Assembly (NCBI GenBank): GCA_012103455.1
Contig: WLWT01000001.1
Coordinates: 1,846,001 to 1,910,000, forward strand
Source of the DNA: Gammaproteobacteria bacterium
Lineage (GTDB): Bacteria > Pseudomonadota > Gammaproteobacteria > HK1
Direction: 5' to 3'
Length of the DNA stretch: 64,000 nt
This document shows, piece after piece, positions 46,116-54,529 of the stretch. Positions within the stretch are counted from its first letter, which is position 1, and every line of letters starts with the position of its first letter. The translations under genes were made by a program, and so were the position numbers. The notes beneath the pieces were generated by a model. The model was not told the origin of the DNA. It did not search any database and saw only the letters and a list, made by a program, of their open reading frames with translations.

Positions 46116-46304
46116 CGGTGACGGGGATAGCGGGAGCTGCATCTGGCTATCATCGAAGCCTGCCCGAGCCCCGCTCAATTGACAGTCCCTGCTCGACCTG
46201 ACAGAACGCCTGCGCATGAGCCCGGCAGCCACACAGGCTGGCTCTTGTCAGCTAGATGACAGTTGCACACAATCATGACAAGTTCACTAACCGGAATTCG
46301 ACCT

Positions 46305-46553
46305 ATGCCACAACCACAGTTGTCGGTTCGAAGTGCGCGCACCCGTGAACTGGCTCATCGTCTTGCGCAGCGTGAGCGCCGTACCGTCGCCGGCGTAGTC
46401 GAGCGCGCACTAGAGGCGTACGCGGAACAGCAAACGGGGCGCGTGCCGGCAGCCGGGTTCTATCGCGACCTGAACCGCCGATTTGCAATCGACCTCGATC
46501 TGGAGGCGGTATTGCGATCCACACGGCGAGACCATAATGGCATCGAGCTGTGA
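46305..46553 (+). CDS. vapB: VapB-type antitoxin
   Basis: An 82-residue protein from the ATG at 46305 (MPQPQLSVRSARTRELAHRL). The N-terminal half is a small DNA-binding domain of the kind seen in VapB/Phd-like antitoxins (ERRTVAGVVERALEAYAEQ). The C-terminal tail (RDLNRRFAIDLDLEAVL) would bind the toxin. It overlaps the vapC start by four bases, the usual arrangement. It would repress its own promoter together with the toxin. Confidence 0.8.
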   Translation: MPQPQLSVRSARTRELAHRLAQRERRTVAGVVERALEAYAEQQTGRVPAAGFYRDLNRRFAIDLDLEAVLRSTRRDHNGIEL

Positions 46554-46970
46554 TCTGCCTCGATACCAACGTTATCTCGGAGACTCTTCGCCGCTCGCCC
46601 AATCCAAAGGTGATGGATTGGCTCGCACTGTATGACGATTCACTCGCGCTCCCCACCGTGACGATTGCTGAGATTGCATACGGCATCGCCAAGGTCCGCA
46701 CGGACCAACGTTCCAGCCTGCTGCAAGCCGGACTCGATGCCTGGCGCCGCCGGTTCATCGAGCGAATTTTCGGGCTGATGGAGGACGCGGCAATGGTCTA
46801 CGGAGAGATTATGGGTAATGCCCATCGCGCCGGTAATACGCTGTCAGTGCCGGATGGCATGATTGCGGCAATCGCCATCGTCAACGAAGGGATCGCTGGC
46901 GACTCGCAACGCGCGTGACTGCGAGCCTGTGCCCGTTGACGTGAGCAATCCCTGGAACGCAATGCCGGTG
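46550..46970 (+). pseudogene. vapC: VapC-type PIN toxin with C-terminal frameshift
   Basis: PIN-domain ribonuclease: LDTNVISETLR (first acidic residue), TVTIAEIAYGIAKV, and PDGMIAAIA (further acidic residue). The frame as read ends IAGDSQRA at 46918. In the +1 frame the expected PIN end appears: SLATRNARDCEP then VDVSNPW, stopping at about 46980. A one-base change near 46885 therefore removes the last motif. The toxin may be inactive. The antitoxin gene upstream is intact. Confidence 0.8.
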
Positions 46971-46984
46971 ATGTAGCCAGGCAA

Positions 46985-47359
46985 CCGTAAACCATTGCGT
47001 TCCTTGTTCTACAGATCTGCGGGCGTGCAATCTCCGACGGCGCGATTCTGCGCCAAGACCGCACTCGACCCGAGAAACAACAACGACCGACTGCAGGCCC
47101 TGAATATCGACCTCAGCTTCCTGCGAACTGTCGGCGGCGTCCGGTTCGACGAGCCGAAGTCCTTCACTATCTGGATGCCGCGGGTCTCTCCCGCGCCATG
47201 GGTGACGTGTATGAGAATGCTAAAAACACCATCGAAAGCTTGAAAAAAGCGCTCGCAACGGCGGAAATCAAGCAATGGCTGCACGAACACTACGGGCACG
47301 AAGGTGTGATGCGTACCCTGTTCGCCGGAATCGACCCGCTTCCTGACCGAGCCCGGTAG
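46985..47359 (+). pseudogene. Unidentified coding remnant
   Basis: Two partial frames: NNNDRLQALNIDLSFLRTVG in one and HYLDAAGLSRAMGDVYENAK, SLKKALATAEIKQWLHEHYG then GVMRTLFAGIDPLPDRAR before TAG in another, with a shift near 47160. Composition looks like true protein, but no family is recognised. Confidence 0.4.
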
Positions 47360-48013
47360 AGCACGAACCAAAGAACCGCTCGGCCCGACCCAGCCGAGAG
47401 GTACACTTCACATCCGTTCGCACCCCGGCTGGATACAGAAGCAGGCGGCAATACCGGACGGGAGCGCAGGGTGGTGAGCGCTCAAAGAAAAGCACCGTCT
47501 GCCCGTTGATGATGCACCATGGCATGTCGCTGATGGTCACTGCTGCGCTACGCGACGGTTCGCTGGGAGCAGGGCAACGCCCAGCCGCGGGTACAGCGAT
47601 ACTTGCGAATGCCGGGCGCAAGCGCATATCGGCGTCGGCTCACTGTACCGGGGGAGACTATACCCCCCCGCCTGTTTCTCAGCCTCCTGAAGTCGGGATG
47701 CGGTGGGCGGCAGGCGGTGCGGCTCTTGCTGCGCGGCGGGACGGTGGTGGCGATGGCGGTGTCGGGAGGCCAGCAACCGCTGCAAACAGTGGTCAACAAC
47801 GATTTCCTGATCGTTGCGCACGGCGGCGCAGCGCAGAGGCATCACTGCCCGCGACCATCGCTTGCGCTGTGTTCGGTCTGCGCTGCGTTCGCTGGATGCC
47901 AGTGGGCGGGTCATCTATAGCGGCAGTCTGTCGGAAACAATCCCGCCCGGCGTTCGCCCCGGCTTCATCGTTGTCCATTGGCGAAGTCACGCTTCACACT
48001 TATTGCGATGCGC
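47360..48013. other. Degraded stretch without a supported gene
   Basis: About 650 GC-rich bases with many overlapping short frames on both strands. Segments such as SLDASGRVIYSGSLSETIPP hint at old coding sequence. No mobile-element end, RNA gene or complete ORF is supported. Confidence 0.35.
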
Positions 48014-48301
48014 TTAAAGGTCGGCAGAGCGCATGCGCGTATGAACAATCGTGATGACTTCAAGCGCATCGGCAGCAGGATTAATACGGTAATGAATCCG
48101 ATAAGGCAGACCGGAGACAGTCATTGCGCGGGAAGAGCCATCCCCCCATTCTCGACCGATGTAGGGAAACTCGGCTAAAAGCTCGATAACCTGCCGTATC
48201 CGGCTGGTGACCTTAAGTGCACTGATCGGGTTGTCTTGGGCGATGGTGGTATGGATTTGGCGAAGCCGGTTTTCGGCTCGCTTGGAGAAAACAATCCTCA
48301 T
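48014..48301 (-). CDS. RelE/ParE-type toxin
   Basis: A 95-residue toxin of the RelE/ParE superfamily: MRIVFSKRAENRLRQIHTTI, VIELLAEFPYIGREW and GLPYRIHYRINP then LEVITIVHTRM. The ParE subgroup acts on DNA gyrase, while RelE cuts mRNA; the sequence is closer to ParE. The ATG overlaps the TGA of the small antitoxin gene upstream (ATGA). The pair appears intact. Confidence 0.88.
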   Translation of the reverse strand: MRIVFSKRAENRLRQIHTTIAQDNPISALKVTSRIRQVIELLAEFPYIGREWGDGSSRAMTVSGLPYRIHYRINPAADALEVITIVHTRMRSADL

Positions 48302-48468
48302 TCCAGGCCGAGGTCTCTCCAGACTTGTTGGGCAGGAACAGATTGGCCAGCGTCAAGCTCCGCGCTGCCGGCGGCGATTTCATCCTTTAACCATGCCTGA
48401 TAACCGGGCTCGGGTTGCTCCTCAGGAGCGGAAGGCCGGATGAGTTCTTGAATGTCTACGCTAGCCAT
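48298..48468 (-). CDS. Cognate antitoxin of the ParE-type toxin, 56 aa
   Basis: A short ORF from the ATG at 48468: MASVDIQELIRPSAPEEQPE, then GYQAWLKDEIAAGSAELDAG and VWRDLGLE before TGA 48298. It sits just before the toxin with an ATGA overlap, the standard arrangement. The region YQAWLKDEIAAGSAELDAGQ resembles the C-terminal part of ParD-like antitoxins (xWLxxEIxxGLxELDxG). It lacks most of the usual N-terminal DNA-binding part, so it may be a shortened form. Confidence 0.75.
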   Translation of the reverse strand: MASVDIQELIRPSAPEEQPEPGYQAWLKDEIAAGSAELDAGQSVPAQQVWRDLGLE

Positions 48469-48756
48469 AGCTAATTATATACGGCGGCCTGTCTGCCCAA
48501 AGGAAAAAGTCCGACCCTACCGGGTCTACAACTGCTCGCCCGCAAGCTACCGACTGAGTGACTTAGCCGCCGGGGGGCAGCCCTCTTTCAAGCCTTTCCA
48601 ACGTGCGTCAACCGGTGGTCAATCGCACATGTTTTTAAGCATGATAGCGTATTTATCATGGGTACAACCATGGCGAGAAGAAGGACATGAATACGGCCCT
48701 CACTCTGGCGGGCGCCCATTCCAGTTCGGGACGGGCGCGTTGTGCAGCGCATTGCC
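48469..48756. other. Spacer without a supported gene
   Basis: About 290 bases. It includes the promoter region of the ParE-type pair (AATTATATACGG near 48473) and GC-rich degraded sequence. No clear product. Confidence 0.4.
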
Positions 48757-48764
48757 TTACTCAA

Positions 48765-49130
48765 GCTCATGAGTCGCGACCACAACACCCGTCAAGCGCC
48801 TGTCCAACGCCAGCAGCCGCAAACCTTCCTCCTCGGTCTGGACCAGCAGCAATTCGTCCCCAGCAGCAATTTGTCGAACGGGTCTTTGTGGCCGGGCGTT
48901 AGGTCGAGCCCGCCCGCGGCATGGCGCACGGTCACCGGCAGAGAAGCGGCGCTGGCGCCCGCCCGGCGGGTGCCGGGCGTTGTGCTTGAGCCGCATCCCC
49001 GAGAGCGAGACCGCGCTCGCATAGCACCCCATCCCGCGCGCCGTCGGCAAGCGGCGCCCGGAGTCCGGCAACTTCCCCGCCTTATCCATGAAAGTCGAAC
49101 GGGTAGGATGTATCGAGAAGGACGCGCACC
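48765..49130 (-). pseudogene. PIN-domain (VapC-like) toxin, frameshifted
   Basis: Minus-strand pieces in shifting frames: VRVLLDTSYPFDFHG, MDKAGKLPDSGRRLPTARGM, CYASAVSLSGMRLKHNARHP, PGHKDPFDKLLL and LRLLALDRRLTG. These are in the order of a PIN-domain toxin. At least three frame changes break it. Upstream on the same strand (about 49130-49235) MRALEVITAIA resembles a lost antitoxin end. Confidence 0.7.
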
Positions 49131-49260
49131 GCCGGTCCGCTTACCCGCCACCGGGGCCGAGCACGCGGCGGCTCAACGCGGGATCGTTGCGGACGGCTAC
49201 GAAGCGCACCGGCTATTGCGGTGATGACCTCAAGCGCGCGCATCCCAAGGCTTATCCCCC

Positions 49261-49302
49261 AGTACACCAGGGTCAATATACCGGGGTCAGTACACCAGGG
49301 TT
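49261..49302. repeat. 14-bp tandem repeat, three units
   Basis: Three units of AGTACACCAGGGTC (middle one AATATACCGGGGTC). It lies between the broken PIN gene and the ABC locus promoter region, close to the right border of the pseudogene island. Confidence 0.75.
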
Positions 49303-49350
49303 TCTGCGCAGGGGGGCAAACCCTTTGAGCTACTGATAGTCCTAGTCAAT

Positions 49351-49386
49351 CAGTTAATTGAGTTGAATGATTTTACAAATTGCGCG
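49351..49386 (+). promoter_or_regulatory. Conserved upstream element 1 of the transport-oxygenase locus
   Basis: The core TGAATGATTTTACAAATTGC (49364-49383) lies about 95 bases before the substrate-binding protein start. An almost identical block stands before the Rieske alpha subunit at 61281. The identity exceeds what is expected by chance in otherwise unrelated spacers, so it is probably a shared operator or promoter. Confidence 0.7.
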
Positions 49387-49476
49387 TATTGGTTTGCCAT
49401 AGATCGGAATAAATAAAGTGCTGATCACAACACAAGCGCTTGTTCAAAGCACCCGGCGTACCAAAGGAGGACCAAG

Positions 49477-50604
49477 ATGTTGAAACATACCAAGCGAATT
49501 TTTCCCGCCTTGGCGGTCGCGGCGGTCGCCGCGTTACTCATACAACCCGCGGCAGCGAGGGTCGATTTCGGCGCCGAAGGTAGTGCGGTCGATCTGGTTA
49601 TCGGTTACCAGCCCTACTACACCGAATCCTGGTCCGGCGTAGTCAACAACGGCAAGCAGTTCTGGAAGAAGTATCTGCCGGCCGGTTCGACCGCCAAGTT
49701 TCAAATCGGTCTGCAAGGCTCGGTTATTGTCAACGCGATGACCGGCGAAAAGCAGCACATCGGTTACATGGGCGACATGCCCGCGATCGCCTCGACGTTC
49801 CGTAACATCAAGGAACGCGGCGGCACCGACATGCGCATCGTCGCGGTGTTGGGTACATCAAAACAGCAGTGCAACATTTTTCTCGTGCGCAATGACGCGC
49901 CCGATTTCAAGACTGGTGTTGACGCGGTCAAATGGATGGACGGCAAGATCACTTCGGCGCCGCACGGTGCCTGCACCGATCGCTTTGCGCGCCTCGCGTT
50001 CAAGGAATCGGGTATCAAGCCCAAGCGTTACCTAAACCAGAACATCGAAGTGATCACCACCAACTTCCGCGCTGGCAAGCTCGACGCGGCGGCGATCTGG
50101 GAACCGACGGCGTCGAAGATCGTCAAGGCTGGCATCGCCCGCCGCGGCGCCAGCGGTGAAGACTTCAACGCGCTGGACGGCGGTTTCATGGTTATGTTGA
50201 ACGACCTGATTTCGCAACGTCCCGACGTGCACAAGGGGTGGCTGGAAGCGGAACTCGACGCGCAGCTGTTCATGGCCGATCCGGGCAATGCTGACGAAGT
50301 GGCCAGTCTGGCCGAATCCCAAACCGAAAAGATCGACAAGGAGGTGTTGTGGTGGTCGCTGTACGGCGGTTATCCGAAGAACCAGGGTGGTGGCGACGTG
50401 AAGGTTCAGCTCGACTTCATCGTAACGGACCGCGTGCAGGGATTGCTGGACGATGCCACGGCGTTTCTGTACAGCCTGCCGAAGAAACCCGCTGCGGCGG
50501 CGGCGATTCGTGACGGTGGCGTGACGGATGATGTGGCGCGCCAGATCATGCAGGAACGTGGACTGTCGAGCCCACTGGCAGTGGTGAAAGTCCAGAAGAT
50601 GTAG
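49477..50604 (+). CDS. ABC transporter substrate-binding protein (taurine/nitrate/sulfonate type)
   Basis: A 375-residue periplasmic protein, with the signal peptide MLKHTKRIFPALAVAAVAAL ending AAARVDF. It is of the SsuA/TauA/NrtA (NMT1-like) fold: IGYQPYYTESWSG at the front, KFQIGLQGSVIVNAM, then ITTNFRAGKLDAAAIWEPTA, a typical domain-closure region. The ligand cannot be read from sequence; the class binds sulfonates, nitrate, nitriles, thiamine precursors or aromatic acids. AAAGGAGGACC gives a strong ribosome binding site. It heads a five-gene ABC operon, with a hairpin between it and the permease. Confidence 0.9.
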   Translation: MLKHTKRIFPALAVAAVAALLIQPAAARVDFGAEGSAVDLVIGYQPYYTESWSGVVNNGKQFWKKYLPAGSTAKFQIGLQGSVIVNAMTGEKQHIGYMGDMPAIASTFRNIKERGGTDMRIVAVLGTSKQQCNIFLVRNDAPDFKTGVDAVKWMDGKITSAPHGACTDRFARLAFKESGIKPKRYLNQNIEVITTNFRAGKLDAAAIWEPTASKIVKAGIARRGASGEDFNALDGGFMVMLNDLISQRPDVHKGWLEAELDAQLFMADPGNADEVASLAESQTEKIDKEVLWWSLYGGYPKNQGGGDVKVQLDFIVTDRVQGLLDDATAFLYSLPKKPAAAAAIRDGGVTDDVARQIMQERGLSSPLAVVKVQKM

Positions 50605-50615
50605 CGTCTTCTCTT

Positions 50616-50651
50616 CCACTTGCGGGGTCCGCTTGCGGACCCCGCAAGTGG
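50616..50651 (+). terminator. Perfect 17-bp hairpin between binding protein and permease genes
   Basis: CCACTTGCGGGGTCCGC, two T residues, then its exact complement. No T-run follows. Such hairpins between binding-protein and permease genes usually protect the upstream mRNA from 3' exonucleases or partially stop transcription, giving more binding protein than membrane parts. Confidence 0.8.
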
Positions 50652-50705
50652 ATCCCGTTGCTTTGTCAGCATGATGCATCGTTTCGCTGAGGAGGGTCGC
50701 AGCGC

Positions 50706-51590
50706 ATGAGCACCCCCGTCACCGCCAATTCGAAAGCGCCCGTTGCCGCACCCACCGGTGTGGCGATGATGGCCTACAAGCTCAAGAAGAATCTGCGCAC
50801 CTCGACGCCATACCTGATGGCGGGCGGCATCGCACTGTGGCTGATTGCCTGGTGGCTGGTGTCCGAAAAACTGAATCTGCCGCGCTTCGAAAAAATGCCA
50901 GGCCCGGTTGCGGTTCTGTCTGAACTGTTTTCGATCGACCCGTTTCTCGGCATCTCGATCTTTACGGCGGAGTACTACGAACACATCTACCTCAGCTGCC
51001 GGCGAATTCTGTTTGCGTTTCTTATTGCCACCGGAGCCGGTGTGCCGCTGGGGCTTTTCATGGGATGGTCAAAGACCTTCCGCGACTACGCTTTTCCGAT
51101 TCTGGAAACGATTCGTCCGATTCCGATTCTTGCGTGGGTGCCGCTGGCGATCCTGATGTTCCGCGGCTTTGAAGCACCGGTCATCTATCTCGCCACGCTC
51201 GCTTCGTTTTTCGTCACCGCGCTCAATACGATGCTCGGCGTCGATTCGATCGACGAATCCTACTTCCGCGCGGCCGGCTGTCTGGGCGCCAAGCGCTGGC
51301 ATATTTTCTGGCACGTCGTCGTACCGGGATCGCTACCGTTCATGTTCACCGGGCTGCAGATCAGTATCGGCGTAGCCTGGTTCTCGCTGGTTGCCGCGGA
51401 AATGGTGTCGGGCGACGGCGGTCTGGGTTATCTGATCGTCGATGCCTACATGAACAACGTTACCGTGCCCATGGTCATCGGCATGATTACGCTTGGTTTC
51501 GTGGGCTGGTTTAGCTCGGCGCTGGTGCGCCTGCTGGGCAATCGTCTGATGCAGTGGCGCGTGCGCGCGCTGGCGCTGGAGGGTAGATAG
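50706..51590 (+). CDS. ABC transporter permease 1
   Basis: Inner-membrane permease of 294 residues of the SsuC/TauC type, with six hydrophobic segments. The ATPase-coupling EAA loop is DESYFRAAGCLGAKRWHIFW then HVVVPGSLP. It has a cytoplasmic N-terminal extension (SNSKAPVAAPTGVAM). GAGGAGGG precedes the ATG. The stop TAG shares a base with the GTG of the ATPase gene. It may pair with the permease at 52466. Confidence 0.92.
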   Translation: MSTPVTANSKAPVAAPTGVAMMAYKLKKNLRTSTPYLMAGGIALWLIAWWLVSEKLNLPRFEKMPGPVAVLSELFSIDPFLGISIFTAEYYEHIYLSCRRILFAFLIATGAGVPLGLFMGWSKTFRDYAFPILETIRPIPILAWVPLAILMFRGFEAPVIYLATLASFFVTALNTMLGVDSIDESYFRAAGCLGAKRWHIFWHVVVPGSLPFMFTGLQISIGVAWFSLVAAEMVSGDGGLGYLIVDAYMNNVTVPMVIGMITLGFVGWFSSALVRLLGNRLMQWRVRALALEGR

Positions 51591-52444
51591 TGGCTGCCGT
51601 CGAAAAGAGCATCGAGAGCGATCGCAAGGGCGCCATCAGCATTCGCAACGTCACCAAGATCTACGACCCGGAGGGGGTCAATGTGCTGGCGGTCGATGAC
51701 TGCTCGCTGGAAATCGCCGCCGGCGAGGTCTGCATGATCGTCGGTCCATCCGGTTGCGGCAAAACGACGCTGCTGAACGCAATCGCGGGCTTTCACTCGA
51801 TTACCTTCGGGGAAATCTATCTGGATGGCGAGTTGTTGTGCGGGCGCGCCAGGCCACTGGCGCAACAAGGCGCCGATCGGGTCGTGGTCTTTCAGAACGG
51901 CGCGCTGTTTCCCTGGAAGACGCTGCTTGACAACGTCGCCTACGGACCCGTGGTGCAGGGTCGGATGAGCCGCCACGAGGCGCGTGACAAGGCCGCACAC
52001 ATGCTCGCCGAGGCCGGGCTGGGCAACGTGGGTTCGAAGTTTCCCGGCGAAGTCTCCTCCGGCATGGCACGGCGGGCCGAAATCGTGCGCGCGCTGATCA
52101 ACGATCCGAAGGTATTGTTGCTGGACGAACCGTTTCGCGCCATGGACGCGCTGACCAAGTCGATCATGCATGAAGCGTTGCTCGAGATGTACGACCGCAC
52201 CAAGGTGACGATCTTCTTTATCACCCATGACCTGGAGGAATCGATTTTCCTGGGTGATCGCGTCGTGGTGATGACGACGCGCCCCTGCCGCACCAAGAAG
52301 ATCGTGTCCGTCGCTATCCCGCGGCCGCGCGACTATCGACTGCTGTCGTCGGAGGCGTTTCGTCTGCTCGTGGATGAAGCCAACGAAGCCGTGCACGAAG
52401 AAGCAATCAAGGCGTTTGCGGCAGGCGAGCGCGAGCTGGCTTGA
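51590..52444 (+). CDS. ABC transporter ATP-binding protein 1
   Basis: ATPase of 284 residues of the SsuB/TauB type. Walker A is GPSGCGKTTLLNAIAG, Walker B VLLLDEPFRAMD, and the H-loop FFITHDLEE. The signature motif is VSSGMARRAEIVRAL, in place of LSGGQ: a degenerate C-loop (SSGM). In the partner ATPase (53336) the motif is LSGGM. Such asymmetric pairs are known in heterodimeric ABC systems where one ATP site is weaker. It has an N-terminal leader of about 15 residues. The GTG start overlaps the permease stop. Confidence 0.93.
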   Translation: MAAVEKSIESDRKGAISIRNVTKIYDPEGVNVLAVDDCSLEIAAGEVCMIVGPSGCGKTTLLNAIAGFHSITFGEIYLDGELLCGRARPLAQQGADRVVVFQNGALFPWKTLLDNVAYGPVVQGRMSRHEARDKAAHMLAEAGLGNVGSKFPGEVSSGMARRAEIVRALINDPKVLLLDEPFRAMDALTKSIMHEALLEMYDRTKVTIFFITHDLEESIFLGDRVVVMTTRPCRTKKIVSVAIPRPRDYRLLSSEAFRLLVDEANEAVHEEAIKAFAAGERELA

Positions 52445-52465
52445 GACGACAGGGGTAGCGCGCAA

Positions 52466-53323
52466 ATGGCGACAACAGCATCGGACGGGTATCAGCAACG
52501 GGTTATCGTTCGACGCACGCGCTGGCAGAAATTGGTTGCCAATAAGAGACTGTGGCGCGGCATTACGGCCGTCGTCTGCGCGCTGATTGTGTGGGAGATC
52601 GGCGCGCGCTGGAACGACTGGTTCGGCTACCGTCTGCCGTTCATCGGTTTCATTCCACCGCCGACCGACGTCATGGTGGCATGGTTGGAGGTGTTGCCCA
52701 AGATCGGTTACTGGGAGAGCTGGTATCTGAGTTTCAAACGCGTGCTGGCCGGATTTCTGGCGGCGATGCTTCTGGGTATTCCTTTCGGACTGGCGCTGGC
52801 GGTCAACCGCTATTTCCGCGACATCTTTTTCCCGCCGTTTGAAGTGATGCGCCCCATCCCGCCACTGGCCTGGGTGCCGGCGTCGCTCATCTTCTGGCCG
52901 ACCAACGAGATGTCCATCGCTTTCGTTACCTTTCTCGGGGCATTCTTTACGATTGTCATCAACGTACTCGGCGGCGCGCGCAGTATCGACATTGCTTATT
53001 TGCGCGCGGCGCAGTCGATGGGTGCGACGCAAAAGGACATGTTCTGGAAAATCGTTCTGCCCGGCACCTTGCCGTCGATTTTCACCGGCGCTGCTGTGGG
53101 CATGGGCATCACCTGGGAGGTGGTGCTGGCCGCGGAGATGATCTCGGGCGGCGGCACCCAGGCCGGCGGCGGTCTGGGATTCTTCATCTGGAACTCCTAC
53201 ATGGGCGGTTCGCTGGAGCAGATCGTGGTGGGCATGATCAGCATCGGCATCGCCGGTTACCTGTCCAGTAGCGCGATTCGTTATCTGGGTACGGTGTGCA
53301 TGCCATGGCGACGCCTGTTCTGA
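52466..53323 (+). CDS. ABC transporter permease 2
   Basis: Permease of 285 residues of the same family as permease 1. The EAA loop reads DIAYLRAAQSMGATQKDMFW then KIVLPGTLP. About six hydrophobic segments follow a cytoplasmic N-terminus. With permease 1 it would make a heterodimeric channel served by two ATPases. The gene begins 21 bases after the first ATPase. Confidence 0.92.
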   Translation: MATTASDGYQQRVIVRRTRWQKLVANKRLWRGITAVVCALIVWEIGARWNDWFGYRLPFIGFIPPPTDVMVAWLEVLPKIGYWESWYLSFKRVLAGFLAAMLLGIPFGLALAVNRYFRDIFFPPFEVMRPIPPLAWVPASLIFWPTNEMSIAFVTFLGAFFTIVINVLGGARSIDIAYLRAAQSMGATQKDMFWKIVLPGTLPSIFTGAAVGMGITWEVVLAAEMISGGGTQAGGGLGFFIWNSYMGGSLEQIVVGMISIGIAGYLSSSAIRYLGTVCMPWRRLF

Positions 53324-53335
53324 GGACTGCATAAC

Positions 53336-54217
53336 ATGAACAACAACGCGACAATTAGTCCCGACAGCCCATTCGTTGCGCAGCCCGCACAGCTGGAACT
53401 GCGCGGGGTCAATCAAGGATACGGCGAGGCATGGGCGCGCGAAGAGGTGCTGCAAGATATGAGCCTGGTCATCGAATCGGGCAAGCTGACCGCCGTGGTC
53501 GGACCGTCGGGGTGCGGCAAGACCGTGCTGGTCAGTCTTGTGGCCGGATTCGAAACGCCTGACAGCGGCGAAATCCTGCTCAACGATTTGCTGGTTTCGG
53601 GACCTGCCCGCGATCGCATGGTGGTATTTCAGGAGACGGCGCTGTTGCCCTGGTTGACCGCCTACCAGAACGTGGCCTTCGGCCCCAAGCTGCGCGGTGA
53701 TCTCAAGGGTGCGCAGCTCGCCAGCGAGATCAATCGGCTGCTGGACAAAGTAGGCTTGCGCGATTTCAAGGACAAGTACCCGATCCAGTTGTCCGGCGGC
53801 ATGCAGCGTCGCGCGGAATTGGCGCGCGCCATGATCAACAATCCGCTGGTCATGATCATGGACGAACCGTTTCGCGGACTGGATGCGATGACGCGCGAAC
53901 TGATGCAGGAATTCTTTCTCAAGCTCTTCGAGGAGAATCGTCGCACCAATCTGTTCGTGACGTCGGAACTGGACGAAGCGATTTTCCTCGCTGACCGGCT
54001 CATCGTGCTGTCGAACCGCCCGACAAAGGTGCGCGAAACCATCGACATCGAGCTGCCGCGCCCGCGCGATTTTCACATGCTGAATGCGCCCGAAGCCTAC
54101 GAATACAAACGTCAGGCCATGGAAGTACTGCACGAAGAAGCCATGCGTGGTTTTTCCAGGTCGGGCGGGGACAGCGCGCTCATGGACGTGTATCGCATGG
54201 AGTCGCATCACGGCTGA
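53336..54217 (+). CDS. ABC transporter ATP-binding protein 2
   Basis: ATPase of 293 residues. Walker A GPSGCGKTVLVSLVAG, signature LSGGMQRRAELARAM, Walker B VMIMDEPFRGLD. The H-loop position reads VTSELDEAIF, without the usual histidine (normally THD), so hydrolysis at this site may be impaired. The first ATPase has a poor signature but a good H-loop, so the two may complement one another. It is the last gene of the core transporter set, followed by a small membrane protein. Confidence 0.93.
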   Translation: MNNNATISPDSPFVAQPAQLELRGVNQGYGEAWAREEVLQDMSLVIESGKLTAVVGPSGCGKTVLVSLVAGFETPDSGEILLNDLLVSGPARDRMVVFQETALLPWLTAYQNVAFGPKLRGDLKGAQLASEINRLLDKVGLRDFKDKYPIQLSGGMQRRAELARAMINNPLVMIMDEPFRGLDAMTRELMQEFFLKLFEENRRTNLFVTSELDEAIFLADRLIVLSNRPTKVRETIDIELPRPRDFHMLNAPEAYEYKRQAMEVLHEEAMRGFSRSGGDSALMDVYRMESHHG

Positions 54218-54239
54218 TCACGTCCGGTTGTGCTGAGCA

Positions 54240-54446
54240 ATGGGCGAAGTGTTCGAGTTCCTGCTGCAGCGTCAGTTGATCATCGCGCTGGCGATCGGCG
54301 GTGCCTTGATCGTTTTGACCGCAAGTTACCTGATGAAACGTGAAGGCCGTGCCGTGCGCCAGGCGGCGATGTGGGTGGAACGTGTGGGCTACGGCTTGAC
54401 GGCCGCCAGCGTCGCGCTCTTCATCATTGCAGGATTTCGCGCCTGA
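54240..54446 (+). CDS. Two-span small membrane protein
   Basis: Sixty-eight residues: MGEVFEFLLQRQLI, a membrane segment IALAIGGALIVLTASYLM, a basic loop KREGRAVRQAAMWVERVGYG, and a second segment LTAASVALFIIAGF. It starts 22 bases after the second ATPase on the same strand, so it is cotranscribed. No family is recognised. It may be an accessory subunit of the transporter or of the next ABC system. Confidence 0.65.
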   Translation: MGEVFEFLLQRQLIIALAIGGALIVLTASYLMKREGRAVRQAAMWVERVGYGLTAASVALFIIAGFRA

Positions 54447-54529
54447 TCTCTGCTTGTCGGGCGTGCCTTGGAAACAACGGGGCAGTCGTGCAACATGCGT
54501 GCATCGACCTTCGATAAACCGCCCGTCCC

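Noticed and set aside
50032..50984. Minus-strand ORFs over the binding-protein and permease genes
   Set aside because: Antisense shadows of strongly supported genes, without ribosome binding sites or domains.
51446..54211. A 921-codon open frame on the minus strand across the ABC importer genes
   Set aside because: It is antisense to four clear genes. Its translation is rich in His, Gln and Arg with no known motifs, the usual effect of GC-rich codon use on the opposite strand.
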